In this document: in pieces, positions 14,839 through 22,781 of the stretch
Layout: every line of letters begins with the position of its first letter
How positions within the stretch are numbered: the first letter of the stretch is position 1
Assembly: GCA_016787625.1 (NCBI GenBank)
Contig: JAEUUD010000016.1
Span: forward strand, 1 to 32,713
Reading direction: 5' to 3'
DNA: 32,713 bases
Origin: Cyclobacteriaceae bacterium
GTDB lineage: Bacteria > Bacteroidota > Bacteroidia > Cytophagales > Cyclobacteriaceae
Program-made: the position numbers and the translations under genes
Notes under the pieces: model-generated
The model's database searches: none
What the model saw: the letters and a program-made list of their open reading frames with translations, nothing else
Told to the model about the DNA's origin: nothing

Positions 14839-15309
14839 ATGAAGTTCATTTTTCTGGCATCAATTGCCGTTGTCTTTAGTCATTTGGCCAGCGGTCAGCA
14901 GTTGAGCATGTATCCAACGTTTGGCGGAGCTCATTTTGAGTTTGAGAAGGACACCATGGTTTATCAGGTTAGCCCCCGTCAAGTGGGGCAAATACTTTTT
15001 GAATACCCTGATGCCTATTCAGAATTCAAGAAAGCAAGGAGGAATAGCACCATTGCTGGTATCATGGGCTTTGCCGGAGCCGGGCTCATTATCGTTCCCC
15101 TGGCCAGTGTGATTACCGGAGCTGATCCAGAATGGGCCATGGCGGCTGGCGGAGCAGCGCTCATCATTGGTTCGATTCCGCTCAGCACCAACTACAGGAT
15201 GCGCGCCCAGAATGCTGTTGACATGTATAATCAACGCAAGGCGTCCATGAAAACGCAAACCAGGCTTCACCTCCACACCACGGGTGCGAGTCTTATCATC
15301 AAATTCTGA
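14839..15309 (+). CDS. Small membrane protein of unknown function
   Basis: A 156-residue protein with a signal peptide (to about SGQQ, residue 21), a short exported segment, two hydrophobic helices (about 70-92 and 97-116) and a basic C-terminal region. No recognised domain. It starts 3 nt after the superoxide dismutase stop, so it is probably translated from the same message. Its 3' end overlaps the convergent ribD gene by 11 nt. It could be a membrane partner of the exported dismutase, but only position suggests that. Confidence 0.7.
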   Translation: MKFIFLASIAVVFSHLASGQQLSMYPTFGGAHFEFEKDTMVYQVSPRQVGQILFEYPDAYSEFKKARRNSTIAGIMGFAGAGLIIVPLASVITGADPEWAMAAGGAALIIGSIPLSTNYRMRAQNAVDMYNQRKASMKTQTRLHLHTTGASLIIKF

Positions 15310-16336
15310 TAGCAGCTGGATTAGACAGCCAGGTCAATCGGTCTCCCGAAAGTGAATCTTCCTGAACAGGCATTCCCTGAAGCCTTGGTGCAGCCACACC
15401 GCTATGCAGCATCGTTCCTGTCTTGAAGATCCGGGCTTCATGCCAACATCCTGAGGCGATGAACCATTCAAGGGTTTGCGCGCCTCCCTCAACAATAACC
15501 GATCCGATCCCTCTCTTAGCCAGGTCTCGCAGCAGGTGGTTCAAAAATTGTTCATCAGGGAGCTTTACGGAAGTCATCATTGACGTCTGCTCGTCCTTCA
15601 TCAAATTATAACATAGGGTTGGCTGCGAGCCGTCAAGCAGGTTCAACTTGCCACTCAAGCGCAAAGAGCGATCAATGTACACCCTCACCGGATTGCGGCC
15701 CGACCAATCGCGCACATTGAGTTGAGGATTATCAATCTCTACCGTACGGGTCCCTACCAGCACGGCATCTTCCTCAGATCGCCACTGGTGAACTCGTTGT
15801 CTGGAATATTCATTACTGATCAGGGTTGGGCCATTGCTAGTACCCAAAAATCCATCCGAACTCTCGGCCCATTTGAGAATCACAAAAGGTGACTCCTTTC
15901 TGATCCATGTAAAAAAACGACGATTAAGTGCCTTTCCCTCCTCTTCAAGGATGCCGACATCCACCTTGATTCCCGCCGATCTTAACTTTTCAATTCCTTT
16001 CCCACCTACAAGTGGGTTTGTGTCCTTATTGGAGATGACAACCCGCTTGATGCCAACCTCAATCAGTTTGTCAGCACAGGGTGGTGTCTTTCCATGATGA
16101 GAGCACGGTTCGAGATTGACGTATGCTGTCGCATGTCGAAGGAGTGAATGATCGGTGACTGAGGTGATTGCATTGACTTCCGCATGTTCTTCACCAAATT
16201 TCCTGTGCCACCCTTCTCCAATGATCACCTCATTGGCGACAATCACACAACCCACCAACGGATTGGGACTCACCCTGCCAAGTCCAAGACTGGCAAGTTC
16301 GAAGGTCCGACGCATGAAAAAATCATCCTGTTCCAC
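15299..16336 (-). CDS. ribD: Bifunctional riboflavin biosynthesis deaminase/reductase RibD
   Basis: RibD performs steps 2 and 3 of riboflavin synthesis. The N-terminal deaminase domain (about 1-145) has the zinc site His51-Ala-Glu53 and PCSHHGKTPPC with Cys78 and Cys87. The C-terminal reductase domain (about 148-345) has FVILKWAESSDG and SVIVEGGAQTLEWF. I start it at GTG 16336, giving 345 residues and numbering close to E. coli RibD (His50, Cys75, Cys84). The upstream TTG at 16354 lies inside a -7 promoter box and so should not be in the mRNA. No other rib gene is adjacent. Confidence 0.93.
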   Translation of the reverse strand: MEQDDFFMRRTFELASLGLGRVSPNPLVGCVIVANEVIIGEGWHRKFGEEHAEVNAITSVTDHSLLRHATAYVNLEPCSHHGKTPPCADKLIEVGIKRVVISNKDTNPLVGGKGIEKLRSAGIKVDVGILEEEGKALNRRFFTWIRKESPFVILKWAESSDGFLGTSNGPTLISNEYSRQRVHQWRSEEDAVLVGTRTVEIDNPQLNVRDWSGRNPVRVYIDRSLRLSGKLNLLDGSQPTLCYNLMKDEQTSMMTSVKLPDEQFLNHLLRDLAKRGIGSVIVEGGAQTLEWFIASGCWHEARIFKTGTMLHSGVAAPRLQGMPVQEDSLSGDRLTWLSNPAAIRI

Positions 16337-16351
16337 TGTACGAAAGATGCT

Positions 16352-16359
16352 CAAATGTA
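16352..16359 (-). promoter_or_regulatory. Probable ribD -7 box
   Basis: On the minus strand the sequence is TACATTTG, an exact TAnnTTTG match, with ATTG 18 nt upstream as a 3-of-4 -33 box. Transcription would begin near 16346, about 10 nt before the GTG start of ribD. This excludes the TTG at 16354 as the start codon. Confidence 0.55.
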
Positions 16360-16414
16360 AAAATCAAAACAAATGAACAATGGTTCCGAAAATGATTGGT
16401 ACACTTGTGAAAGC

Positions 16415-17254
16415 ATGAACGCGAGGGAGTTATTTCAACACCTGGTGAACCAAATCACCTTAAAGGTTCCAGAGGGCGAAAGGCAAGCCATTATTGAATG
16501 GCTTCTTGAGGATCGCCTTCATCTCTCCCGAACCGATATACTCACTGAAAAATCTACTGACAGTTCGCCTGAGTATTTTCAAAATGACATCAGGCGATTG
16601 AACGCTGAGGAGCCCTTACAATACATTCTCGGGAAAGCCAGTTTTTTTGGCAGGGAATTTCAGGTCAATCCATCTGTACTCATTCCCAGGCCCGAAACTG
16701 AATTGCTCATATCAGAAGTGGTCAAGGCTGTCGCCAAAAGCAAACCTCTTCGTGTGCTGGACATTGGAACCGGCAGCGGTTGTATTGCCATTACCCTCGC
16801 TCTTGAGTTACCCTTGTCAACGGTTGTAGCCACCGACATCGATACCGATTCCATCAGGTTAGCCTCCACCAACGCCATTGGACATCAGGCACAGGTTGAA
16901 TTTCTACATCATGACATTCTCCATGATTCGCTGCCGACTGGCTCATGGGATGTTGTGGTGAGTAATCCTCCTTACATCATGCAGAGCGAACGGAAAGGGT
17001 TAGACGCGAATGTCAGGAAGTTTGAACCTGACCGTGCGCTTTTTGTCGATGATGAAGATCCATTGATTTTCCATCGAACCATCGCGAGAAAATCAAAGAC
17101 CGGTCTTCATACTGGTGGCCTGCTGATAATGGAAATAAACGAGCGTCTCGGTCCACCGTGCGCTGATCTCCTGAAAAACCTTGGGTTTGTCAATGTCAGG
17201 CTGGTTCATGATCTGGACGGCAGGGATCGATTTGTTGTGGGCACCATTCATTAA
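16415..17254 (+). CDS. prmC: Release factor glutamine N5-methyltransferase PrmC
   Basis: PrmC methylates the glutamine of the GGQ motif in release factors RF1 and RF2. The SAM-binding motif VLDIGTGSGCIAITLAL and the catalytic SNPPY (NPPY at residues 184-187; 183-186 in E. coli) are intact, as is the N-terminal helical domain with PLQYILG and the LIPRPETELL block. The start is ATG 16415, giving 279 residues; the ATG at 16373 adds 14 residues not typical of the family. It is divergent from ribD. Its TAA stop shares TTAA with the convergent receptor gene at 17251-17254. Confidence 0.95.
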   Translation: MNARELFQHLVNQITLKVPEGERQAIIEWLLEDRLHLSRTDILTEKSTDSSPEYFQNDIRRLNAEEPLQYILGKASFFGREFQVNPSVLIPRPETELLISEVVKAVAKSKPLRVLDIGTGSGCIAITLALELPLSTVVATDIDTDSIRLASTNAIGHQAQVEFLHHDILHDSLPTGSWDVVVSNPPYIMQSERKGLDANVRKFEPDRALFVDDEDPLIFHRTIARKSKTGLHTGGLLIMEINERLGPPCADLLKNLGFVNVRLVHDLDGRDRFVVGTIH

Positions 17255-19602
17255 AACCTTACGGTCATCATGGCCATGTAACTCCTTCCTGCCTGCGGAA
17301 AAAAATACGGCGTGCCTCCATAACCATATCCATTGGAGGAGTACTTCGTATCGAGAACGTTGTTGAGCAGAAGACTCCAAACAATTGACTTCACTCCACC
17401 AGGCGACCATGTGTAGCTCATCCGGAGGTCATTGACCCAATAGTCACTGAGTTTTACGTTGTCACTTTGCTCATTGTCCAGATACTGCGACCCCACGTAC
17501 TTTGAGAGCCACACAATTTCAGCCGTTGCTATTGGTTTCCACGACAGTTGGCTTCCGCCAATAATACCGGGCGACAAAATAATGGTGGTATTCCTTGTGA
17601 CTGGCAGACCATTCTCAAAAAGGAGATAGTTATTGTTCTGGTTGATACTCCAGGTCACATTGGCATTCCAATTCCATCGATCCGACAGCCTGATGCCACC
17701 GGAAAACTCAAGCCCCGTACGGTAGCTGCTGCCTACATTCTCACGGATTGGATTCCCCGTGGCGTCGATGGCACCCGTCTGAACCAATTGATCCGTGTAG
17801 TTCATGAGGTAGTAGTTTACTTCAAAAGCATACAGTTTTGTATTTCGTCGGAGGCCAAGCTCAAGATTGTGCAGGCGCTCAGGCTTTGGCCTGGTCGTAT
17901 TTTCCAGGTAGTCTGTCCTGTTGGGCTCGCGGTTGGCCACAGCGAAGGACGTGTAGAGTACATTTTTCTCCGACAACCGGTAACTCAAACCCGCTTTTGG
18001 ATTGAAGAAGTTAAACTGGTCATCAACGGAATAGGAACTCTGGTCATCGCGAACACCAACAGTAGTATAGTTAACGTAGCGATACTGTACATCGACAAAA
18101 GAATTCAGCCTGTCGTTGATGCGGTAGTTCCACTTCAAGAATAGGTTGCCATCCCCTTTATCTGAATGACCATCATAATAGGTATAATCAGGAGGAATGG
18201 AGCCAGCGTACTGAGACCAGATGATTTCACCAAAGTGTCTGGCCTTACCATAGTGGTGGAAGGCTCCGCCCAAAGTCCAATTGGACTTCTCACCCTGGTA
18301 TTGAACGTTGAAAGTCGCGCCATAGAACTTGTTGTCAAGCCATTTTCTAACGACCATATCGCTTGCTGAGAGGGTCGTATCTGTCATCGTGATGTCCGGG
18401 AGTCCGACACTGGCAAACGTCCTGCCCTGATGATACTCTTCATAGAAGCCCTTGCCCGTTGTGTAATGCATGGATGCCGTCATACTCCAGGCATCCGTGA
18501 ACTGGTGTGTTGCATGAAGTTGATAGTGATCCTGACGGTAATCATCAACCTGGTTCTTGTAATATCCAGAAATCTGTCCCTGGCTATCATACAATGCTCC
18601 TGCATAATTCATGGTCCTGTTAGATCCGAGTGTTGCTTCATCAACACCATACCATGATTGGTAGGTCCGCTCAGTACCACCAAATGTGATTGCCTTGATG
18701 ATGGTCTTGTCACCAAAGTATCCAGCGCTCATGTAGTATGAACCTAGGTCAGCGCTGGCCCGGTCAACATATCCGTCTGACTTTATGCTGGAAGCCTTCA
18801 CATCCAATACCCATCGTTTATTGATAAGTCCTGTTCCAGCCCGCATGGTGTACCGTTGCGAGGCAAAAGATCCGCCAGCTGCCACCAATTCACCATAAGG
18901 GTCTGCCTGCAGGGAGGTGGTTTGTAAATTGATACTGGCCCCGAAAGCGGCGGCGCCGTTGGTTGAAGTGCCTACCCCTCGCTGCACCTGAATGCTTTGA
19001 GTGGATGATGCCACATCAGGAATGTCAACCCAATACGTTGACTGCGATTCGCTGTCGTTGTATGGGATTCCATTGATGGTGACATTGACTCTTGTCGCAT
19101 CGCTTCCGCGAATCCGGATTCCTGTGTAGCCAATGCCTGCGCCTGCATCGGAAGTCGTGACCACAGAAGGCGTCCAGTTAAGCAGGTAGGGTAAATCCTG
19201 ACCAAAATTCTGCTTCTGAAGGGTTGGACCAGCCACATTGATAAAGGTTGTCGGCGTATTTTCATTCGCACGGGTTGCATGAACGATGACTTCTTCGGTG
19301 AGGATCGGGTTCTCTTCCATCACAACCTCCATCCTTGCGTCTTCGCGAAGCACCACGGTTTCAAGATGGTCCCGCATACCCAGGAATTTGAATAACACTT
19401 CGTAGTTCCCTGCAGGTATTCTATCGAAACGGAACACTCCGAACTCGTCCGTCACCGCAGAATGCTTTGATTCCAAAATCTGCACTGTTGCTCCCGCCAG
19501 AGGCCGGGACCCTGACTCACGCACAACTCCGGAAATGGATAACTGGCCAAAGCCCGGGATGCTCATACCGGACAGGCAAACCGTCAACAAAAATCGATTC
19601 AT
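17251..19602 (-). CDS. TonB-dependent outer-membrane receptor, probable thiamin transporter
   Basis: A 783-residue receptor. A signal peptide ends at GFGQ (about residue 20). A carboxypeptidase-regulatory-like domain (about 22-105), a plug (about 110-225, with TGIRIRGSDATRVNVTINGI) and a 22-strand barrel ending in Phe (SYMAMMTVRF) follow. The aromatic C-terminus is the usual Bam signal. A TPP riboswitch in its 5' leader strongly suggests that it imports thiamin or a thiamin precursor, as known for riboswitch-controlled receptors in Bacteroidetes. It needs TonB; one candidate lies at 11105-11779. No pnuT or thiamin kinase gene is next to it. The convergent prmC stop overlaps by 4 nt. Confidence 0.9.
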   Translation of the reverse strand: MNRFLLTVCLSGMSIPGFGQLSISGVVRESGSRPLAGATVQILESKHSAVTDEFGVFRFDRIPAGNYEVLFKFLGMRDHLETVVLREDARMEVVMEENPILTEEVIVHATRANENTPTTFINVAGPTLQKQNFGQDLPYLLNWTPSVVTTSDAGAGIGYTGIRIRGSDATRVNVTINGIPYNDSESQSTYWVDIPDVASSTQSIQVQRGVGTSTNGAAAFGASINLQTTSLQADPYGELVAAGGSFASQRYTMRAGTGLINKRWVLDVKASSIKSDGYVDRASADLGSYYMSAGYFGDKTIIKAITFGGTERTYQSWYGVDEATLGSNRTMNYAGALYDSQGQISGYYKNQVDDYRQDHYQLHATHQFTDAWSMTASMHYTTGKGFYEEYHQGRTFASVGLPDITMTDTTLSASDMVVRKWLDNKFYGATFNVQYQGEKSNWTLGGAFHHYGKARHFGEIIWSQYAGSIPPDYTYYDGHSDKGDGNLFLKWNYRINDRLNSFVDVQYRYVNYTTVGVRDDQSSYSVDDQFNFFNPKAGLSYRLSEKNVLYTSFAVANREPNRTDYLENTTRPKPERLHNLELGLRRNTKLYAFEVNYYLMNYTDQLVQTGAIDATGNPIRENVGSSYRTGLEFSGGIRLSDRWNWNANVTWSINQNNNYLLFENGLPVTRNTTIILSPGIIGGSQLSWKPIATAEIVWLSKYVGSQYLDNEQSDNVKLSDYWVNDLRMSYTWSPGGVKSIVWSLLLNNVLDTKYSSNGYGYGGTPYFFPQAGRSYMAMMTVRF

Positions 19603-19659
19603 AGCTACTGAATAGTTTCAGCAACGCGCAGGGGAAGAGTTGCGGAATGGTTTTTACTG

Positions 19660-19739
19660 ACTTACCTCCCTTCGGCCGCATTATCGGCATCAGGTTCATT
19701 GGGTATAATCTCAGCCCGTGTATTAAGGCACCCCTAACG
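19660..19739 (-). promoter_or_regulatory. TPP riboswitch (THI element)
   Basis: On the minus strand the conserved aptamer blocks come in order: GGGGTGCC, GGGCTGAGA, TACCC, a variant of the ACCTGATC block (GAACCTGATGCC), GATAATGC and GAAGGGA. These are the pyrimidine- and pyrophosphate-binding elements of the TPP aptamer. It lies about 58-137 nt upstream of the receptor start. High TPP should lower expression. Downstream CUUCCC (19632-19637) can pair with GGGAGG of the aptamer 3' end (19665-19670), and GCAAC/GTTGC can form a hairpin (19621-19643). These are possible parts of the expression platform. Confidence 0.95.
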
Positions 19740-19743
19740 GATG

Positions 19744-19776
19744 TAAATATAAGCTGATTGAAACCCGAAATTCAAA
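19744..19776 (-). promoter_or_regulatory. Probable promoter of the TPP-riboswitch transcript
   Basis: On the minus strand TTTG (19773-19776), 21 nt, then TATATTTA (19744-19751), one mismatch from TAnnTTTG. The inferred start near 19738-19740 coincides with the first bases of the aptamer, which supports the assignment. Confidence 0.5.
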
Positions 19777-19789
19777 AGACCCGAAAAAT

Positions 19790-20584
19790 TTATCCGATCC
19801 GGAGCGGGTCCTGCTGGTAAAGGTTTACCATGGCTTTGTATACCTGAGGTAGTTCCTTTTCAAATTCCGCAGGGCGTTCAAAGAAATTCTCAGCGGCAAC
19901 GGCTATGAATTCATGAAAATTGGTGAGGCCATAGTTCCTGAAAAAATGTGATTCTACTTCTGCAGCGAGTTTCAATTCATTCATGGCTACCTTCTGAAAA
20001 TGATCAGCAGCGTCACTGTCGAATGTCAAATAGCTTGTTACCCCATGTTCAATCCACAGCGCATGCGCATACTCATGGATGATCAGGTTCAGGCCATCCT
20101 TGAGGGATGCAATGCCTTCGGCAATTCCCGACCAGGACAGCACAATCATGCCTGCCTTAGGGTTGGTCTCTCCTTTGTGATATTGCTTGGAGTGCTGCGA
20201 ATAATATGGCTTAGGGTAAACAACGATCGTATGGATCATGGTGAAGCACGCTTCAGGGAGGAACAAGGTCATTTGTGTCGCTACACTTGCCAACAGATGG
20301 CGGATCTTGTTCCTGTCAGCTTCACTGTATCCATCGAATTGTCTGAACTCTACAATGGTGGTATGGAGAAAGTAGAAGGACCTCCAGTCGAATTTCTCCC
20401 TGAATTGTTCAGTGAGTTTAGGGTACATCGCCGTGTAGGGTTGGATGCCCCGGTTTTCCGCCTTGAGGGTTGACGGTAAGAAACGATAGCGGAACCTGAC
20501 ACCGTGGCGGCGTGTCCATATCCAATAACCGGCAACCATGAAGAAGGCAAAGCTAACCGGCAGGAAGAACACCGCCGATGTCAC
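19790..20584 (-). CDS. MtfA/M90-like zinc metallopeptidase with N-terminal membrane anchor
   Basis: A 264-residue protein of the zinc peptidase family that includes MtfA (DgsA anti-repressor). The HExxH motif is HEYAH (residues 170-174), and the third ligand is probably Glu232 in AVAAENFFERP, 62 residues after the first His, as in MtfA. Residues about 4-25 form one membrane helix, so it is probably anchored, unlike soluble E. coli MtfA. The start is GTG 20584, overlapping the glycyl-tRNA synthetase stop by 4 nt (GTGA); a TTG at 20617 would overlap more. The substrate is unknown, and a link to glucose regulation should not be assumed. Confidence 0.85.
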   Translation of the reverse strand: MTSAVFFLPVSFAFFMVAGYWIWTRRHGVRFRYRFLPSTLKAENRGIQPYTAMYPKLTEQFREKFDWRSFYFLHTTIVEFRQFDGYSEADRNKIRHLLASVATQMTLFLPEACFTMIHTIVVYPKPYYSQHSKQYHKGETNPKAGMIVLSWSGIAEGIASLKDGLNLIIHEYAHALWIEHGVTSYLTFDSDAADHFQKVAMNELKLAAEVESHFFRNYGLTNFHEFIAVAAENFFERPAEFEKELPQVYKAMVNLYQQDPLRIG

Positions 20585-22128
20585 TTGATATTCTTCAACA
20601 GGGAGACCATGGAGCAATCTTCTGCAAGACGGTCGCGCAGACTGGCGACAGCAACCCGATCCTGTTGCATGGTGTCACGGTGCCTGATGGTGACGGTATC
20701 ATCTTGTAAAGTCTGGTGATCGACCGTCACACAATAGGGTGTGCCAATCGCATCCATCCTGCGGTAACGTTTTCCTATTGTATCCTTATCCTCATAGTAG
20801 GATGAGAATTCAAATTTGAGGTCATGAAGGATGGTCTCTGCCTTTTCGGGCAAGCCGTCTTTCTTTACCAGAGGCAGAACAGCGACTTTGTGAGGGGCAA
20901 GTGCAGGCGGGATTGAAAGCACAACCCGATCGCTTCCATCTTCCAGTTTCTCTTCCTTGTATGCACTGGACAGCGTTGCCAGAAACAAGCGATCGAGCCC
21001 GATGGATGTCTCGATGACATATGGAATAAAACTCTGATTGGATTCCGTATCGAAGTACTGCAATTTCTTTCCTGAGTACTTTTCGTGACTCTTGAGATCA
21101 AAGTCGGTGCGGGAGTGTATTCCTTCCAGTTCTTTGAATCCCATTGGAAAATTGAATTGGATATCACAGGCTGCATTGGCATAATGCGCCAGGTTGAGAT
21201 GGTCATGAAAGCGGTAGTTCTCACTGCCAAGGCCGAGGGCATGGTGCCATTTGAGGCGTTGCTCCTTCCAGAAAGCATACCAGTTCATTTCATCACCTGG
21301 CTTTACAAAGAACTGCATTTCCATTTGTTCAAATTCACGCATGCGGAAGATGAACTGGCGGGCAACAATTTCATTGCGGAATGCTTTACCGATCTGGGCG
21401 ATACCAAAGGGGATCTTCATCCGACCGGTTTTCTGTACGTTGAGAAAGTTCACAAAGATTCCTTGTGCTGTTTCAGGCCTCAGGTAAATCTTATTGGCTT
21501 CCTCCGCGATGGATCCCATCTCCGTGGAGAACATCAGGTTAAACTGGCGTACATCCGTCCAATTCCTTGTACCAGAAACCGGATCGGCGATCTCCAGGTC
21601 AGTCATCAGCTGCTTCATGGAAGCCATGTCCGATGATGACATCGCGTTCTTCAGTCGTTCGTTCGCCTCATTGATCTTTTTTACATACTCCTGCACACGG
21701 GGGTTGGTGCTTACAAACATGACCTTGTCGAAAGAGTCACCAAATCGTTTGGCCGCTTTCTCCACTTCCTTGTCAATTTTCTCCTGAATTTTGTCCAGGG
21801 CTTCCTCTATCAGAACATCGGCACGATAGCGCTTCTTGGAGTCTTTGTTGTCAACCATCGGGTCGTTAAATGCGTCGACGTGCCCGGAGGCTTTCCAGAT
21901 GGTGGGGTGCATGAAAATGGCCGAGTCAATACCAACAATATTGTCCTGCACCTGAGTCATGAAGCGCCACCAGTACTCTTTCAGGTTGTTCTTGAGCTCA
22001 ACGCCATTCTGACCGTAGTCATAAACAGCTCCCAGGCCGTCATAGATCTCACTGGAAGGAAAGATGAATCCGTATTCTTTTGCGTGAGAAACTACTTTCT
22101 TAAGGAGGTTGTCGTCTTGCTGTGCCAT
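20581..22128 (-). CDS. glyQS: Glycine--tRNA ligase, single-chain (alpha2) class II
   Basis: A 515-residue class II synthetase of the eukaryote/Gram-positive dimer type, which charges tRNA-Gly. Motif 2 (FRNEIVARQFIFRMREFEQMEMQFF-like, about 248-272) and motif 3 (PYVIETSIGLDRLF, about 364-377) are present, as is the C-terminal anticodon-binding domain (about 400-500, with LAPHKVAVLPL). The N-terminal GFIFPSSEIYDGLGAVYDYG is typical. The ATG at 22128 follows a -7 box by only 7 nt, so the mRNA leader is extremely short. The MtfA-like gene follows with a 4-nt overlap. Confidence 0.96.
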   Translation of the reverse strand: MAQQDDNLLKKVVSHAKEYGFIFPSSEIYDGLGAVYDYGQNGVELKNNLKEYWWRFMTQVQDNIVGIDSAIFMHPTIWKASGHVDAFNDPMVDNKDSKKRYRADVLIEEALDKIQEKIDKEVEKAAKRFGDSFDKVMFVSTNPRVQEYVKKINEANERLKNAMSSSDMASMKQLMTDLEIADPVSGTRNWTDVRQFNLMFSTEMGSIAEEANKIYLRPETAQGIFVNFLNVQKTGRMKIPFGIAQIGKAFRNEIVARQFIFRMREFEQMEMQFFVKPGDEMNWYAFWKEQRLKWHHALGLGSENYRFHDHLNLAHYANAACDIQFNFPMGFKELEGIHSRTDFDLKSHEKYSGKKLQYFDTESNQSFIPYVIETSIGLDRLFLATLSSAYKEEKLEDGSDRVVLSIPPALAPHKVAVLPLVKKDGLPEKAETILHDLKFEFSSYYEDKDTIGKRYRRMDAIGTPYCVTVDHQTLQDDTVTIRHRDTMQQDRVAVASLRDRLAEDCSMVSLLKNIK

Positions 22129-22135
22129 AAGGGCG

Positions 22136-22143
22136 CAAAGATA
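22136..22143 (-). promoter_or_regulatory. -7 box of the glycyl-tRNA synthetase gene
   Basis: On the minus strand TATCTTTG, followed by CGCCCTT and the ATG at 22128. It is identical to the rRNA -7 box. No TTTG is seen 19 nt upstream. A start site about 5 nt downstream leaves a leader of only a few bases. Confidence 0.6.
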
Positions 22144-22229
22144 AAATAGGAATTGAGGATTTGCAGGATTATGGCAAATAGACAGCGGCTATACCTTGGT
22201 AAGGCCATTTCGAATTGGCCAAGAGCGTT

Positions 22230-22237
22230 TAAATTTG
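22230..22237 (+). promoter_or_regulatory. -7 box of the GNAT gene, near-leaderless
   Basis: TAAATTTG is an exact TAnnTTTG match ending 4 nt before the ATG at 22242, with TTTC 18 nt upstream as a 3-of-4 -33 box. The inferred transcription start coincides with the start codon or lies within two bases of it. Confidence 0.55.
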
Positions 22238-22241
22238 GTCT

Positions 22242-22676
22242 ATGACAATCCGTGAGGCATCCCTGGAAGATCGACAGGCTATACGCAGGTTGCTGGGACA
22301 ACTGGGCTACCCTGAACTGAGCGAAAGCGATGTTGCCAGTAACATCATCAGCCATCAACAGAAGGACTATGCGATGCTGGTTGGTGAGATGGATGATAAG
22401 GTTATCGGTTTCATTGCCCTACACTGGTTTGATGTGGCACACTGGAAAGCAAAAATTGGAAGGATATCCGCTTTTTGCGTCGATGATTCAAGTCGATCTC
22501 AAGGCGTAGGTCAAAAGATGCTTGAGCATGCTGAAGGTCTGCTCTTGTCAAAGGGGTGCGCCAAGATTGAAGTGACAAGCAATGCCCGTCGAACGAGGGC
22601 CCACCAGTTCTATCTCAGGCTTGGTTACGTGGAAGATTCACGCCGTTTTGTCAAGTACGCCGGGAAGACTCCATAG
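22242..22676 (+). CDS. GNAT family N-acetyltransferase
   Basis: A 144-residue GNAT protein with the usual order: beta1/alpha1 (MTIREASLEDRQAIRRLL), a VIGFIALHW strand, the beta4 strand RISAFCVDD, then the acetyl-CoA pyrophosphate loop with Ser-Gln-Gly-Val-Gly-Gln, and a C-terminal AHQFYLRLGYVE motif, which is typical. The substrate amine cannot be told. It is divergent from the glycyl-tRNA synthetase gene and is not clearly linked to the operon starting 105 nt downstream. Confidence 0.92.
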   Translation: MTIREASLEDRQAIRRLLGQLGYPELSESDVASNIISHQQKDYAMLVGEMDDKVIGFIALHWFDVAHWKAKIGRISAFCVDDSSRSQGVGQKMLEHAEGLLLSKGCAKIEVTSNARRTRAHQFYLRLGYVEDSRRFVKYAGKTP

Positions 22677-22781
22677 GTTCACCTACGCCCATCCGGCATT
22701 CGCCGACAACCTGCCTTACCCCGCCTATCTGGCCTGTCACATAATGTCTGATGTCCGTTTCTTTGAATAAAAATCAAGGAT

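Noticed and set aside
22677-22781. Promoter of the LiaF-like operon
   Set aside because: TTTCTTTG at 22758-22765 is one mismatch from the -7 consensus but has no -33 partner, so it was not annotated.
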